64,000 nucleotides of DNA, taken from contig NZ_CP133083.1 of assembly GCF_030908545.1 (NCBI RefSeq), positions 2,799,691 through 2,863,690 of the forward strand, in the 5' to 3' direction. Within the stretch, counting starts at the first letter, position 1. Every line of letters starts with the position of its first letter. This document shows, piece by piece, positions 63,845 to 64,000 of the stretch. Made by a program: the position numbers and the translations under genes. This DNA is from Nitrosomonas sp. sh817 (GTDB lineage: Bacteria; Pseudomonadota; Gammaproteobacteria; Burkholderiales; Nitrosomonadaceae). Under the pieces are notes generated by a model, which did not search any database, had not been told where the DNA came from, and saw only the letters and a program-made list of their open reading frames with translations.

Positions 63845-64000
63845 GAATATAACCTCCCAAAATACTTCAAATGCAAATGAATGACCAAAAAATTTTTGGC
63901 ACGAAAAAAACCTGAAAAGCAAAGCTCGCTCAATAAGCGCTAGCAGACAAGCGATCTGTTTTTGCTACATGGCTTCTTGAATACTGAAAAAGATGCTGCA
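63845..64000. other. Upstream region of hpnH
   Basis: A 156-bp sequence to the window edge that should hold the hpnH promoter (minus strand). I cannot point to a convincing -35/-10 pair, and no other feature is visible. Confidence 0.35.

Noticed and set aside
1..64000. tRNA, rRNA, CRISPR array, prophage or complete insertion sequence
   Set aside because: No cloverleaf-like or rRNA sequence, no regularly spaced repeats with unique spacers, and no transposase or phage structural gene was recognised.

Overview
The window reads as a chromosomal segment of a betaproteobacterium, most likely an ammonia oxidiser of the Nitrosomonas group. This placement is inferred from overall protein character, a hopanoid (hpn) gene set, and the ECF sigma/DUF3619/DUF3106 cassette; no ammonia-oxidation gene is present to prove it. 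There are no rRNA or tRNA genes, no CRISPR array, no prophage and no transposase. Almost all of the sequence is housekeeping operons.

Layout. 1-3.2 kb: the end of a surface-polysaccharide cluster (two family 2 glycosyltransferases, a nucleotide-sugar epimerase-like protein, and a small unrecognised ORF). 3.2-7.8 kb: a complete type I secretion system (ABC exporter, HlyD-type adaptor, TolC-type channel) with no visible substrate gene. 8.5-12.7 kb: rpmH-rnpA-yidD-yidC-mnmE. 12.7-14.0 kb: ECF sigma factor with DUF3619 and DUF3106 partners. 14.4-15.7 kb: yacG and a diguanylate cyclase. 15.8-20.2 kb (minus strand): Nudix/ThiE fusion, DUF815 ATPase, argJ and prfB with its programmed frameshift. 20.4-24.0 kb: ispD-ispF-thpR and tsaB-rimI-uracil-DNA glycosylase. 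24-33 kb: lplT, alr, a parvulin, yciI, yciB, an FAD oxidoreductase, mlaA and oligopeptidase A. 33-37 kb: yqgE-ruvX-pyrR-pyrB and a catalytically dead dihydroorotase. 37-39 kb: coq7 and a GlcF-like Fe-S protein. 39-41 kb: rpsP-rimM-trmD-rplS. 41-45.5 kb: small stress or unknown genes and lysS.

45.5-48.5 kb is the one clearly accessory stretch. It holds an orphan protein with an RX4H (HEPN-like) motif, the decayed remains of a RelE-type toxin/antitoxin pair, and an apparently intact hipBA module with three evenly spaced palindromic operators. 48.6-52.4 kb: HAD phosphatase, hda, an AI-2E-type permease and an HpnO-like aminotransferase. 52.4-54.2 kb is gene-poor. It carries a dispersed repeat, a previously unlisted 25-residue membrane protein gene with its own Shine-Dalgarno, terminator and an upstream array of 11-bp direct repeats, and a papain-like peptidase without a signal peptide. 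54.5-58.2 kb: purM-purN-DUF3108-rsmB. 58.2-63.8 kb (minus strand): hopanoid genes hpnH-hpnB-hpnM-hpnN.

The main unexpected observations are: (i) three genes, rnpA, mnmE and the ECF sigma factor, whose conserved N-termini extend into sequence that contains no ATG, GTG or TTG in frame, implying CTG/ATC-type starts or an unusual assembly or strain feature; (ii) the phased 11-bp repeat array driving a tiny membrane protein; (iii) the TTCCC-N4-GGGAA triple operator of hipBA; (iv) a roughly 150-bp dispersed repeat with inverted ends, one copy of which supplies the stop codons of two convergent genes; and (v) the degraded toxin-antitoxin and HEPN-like island.
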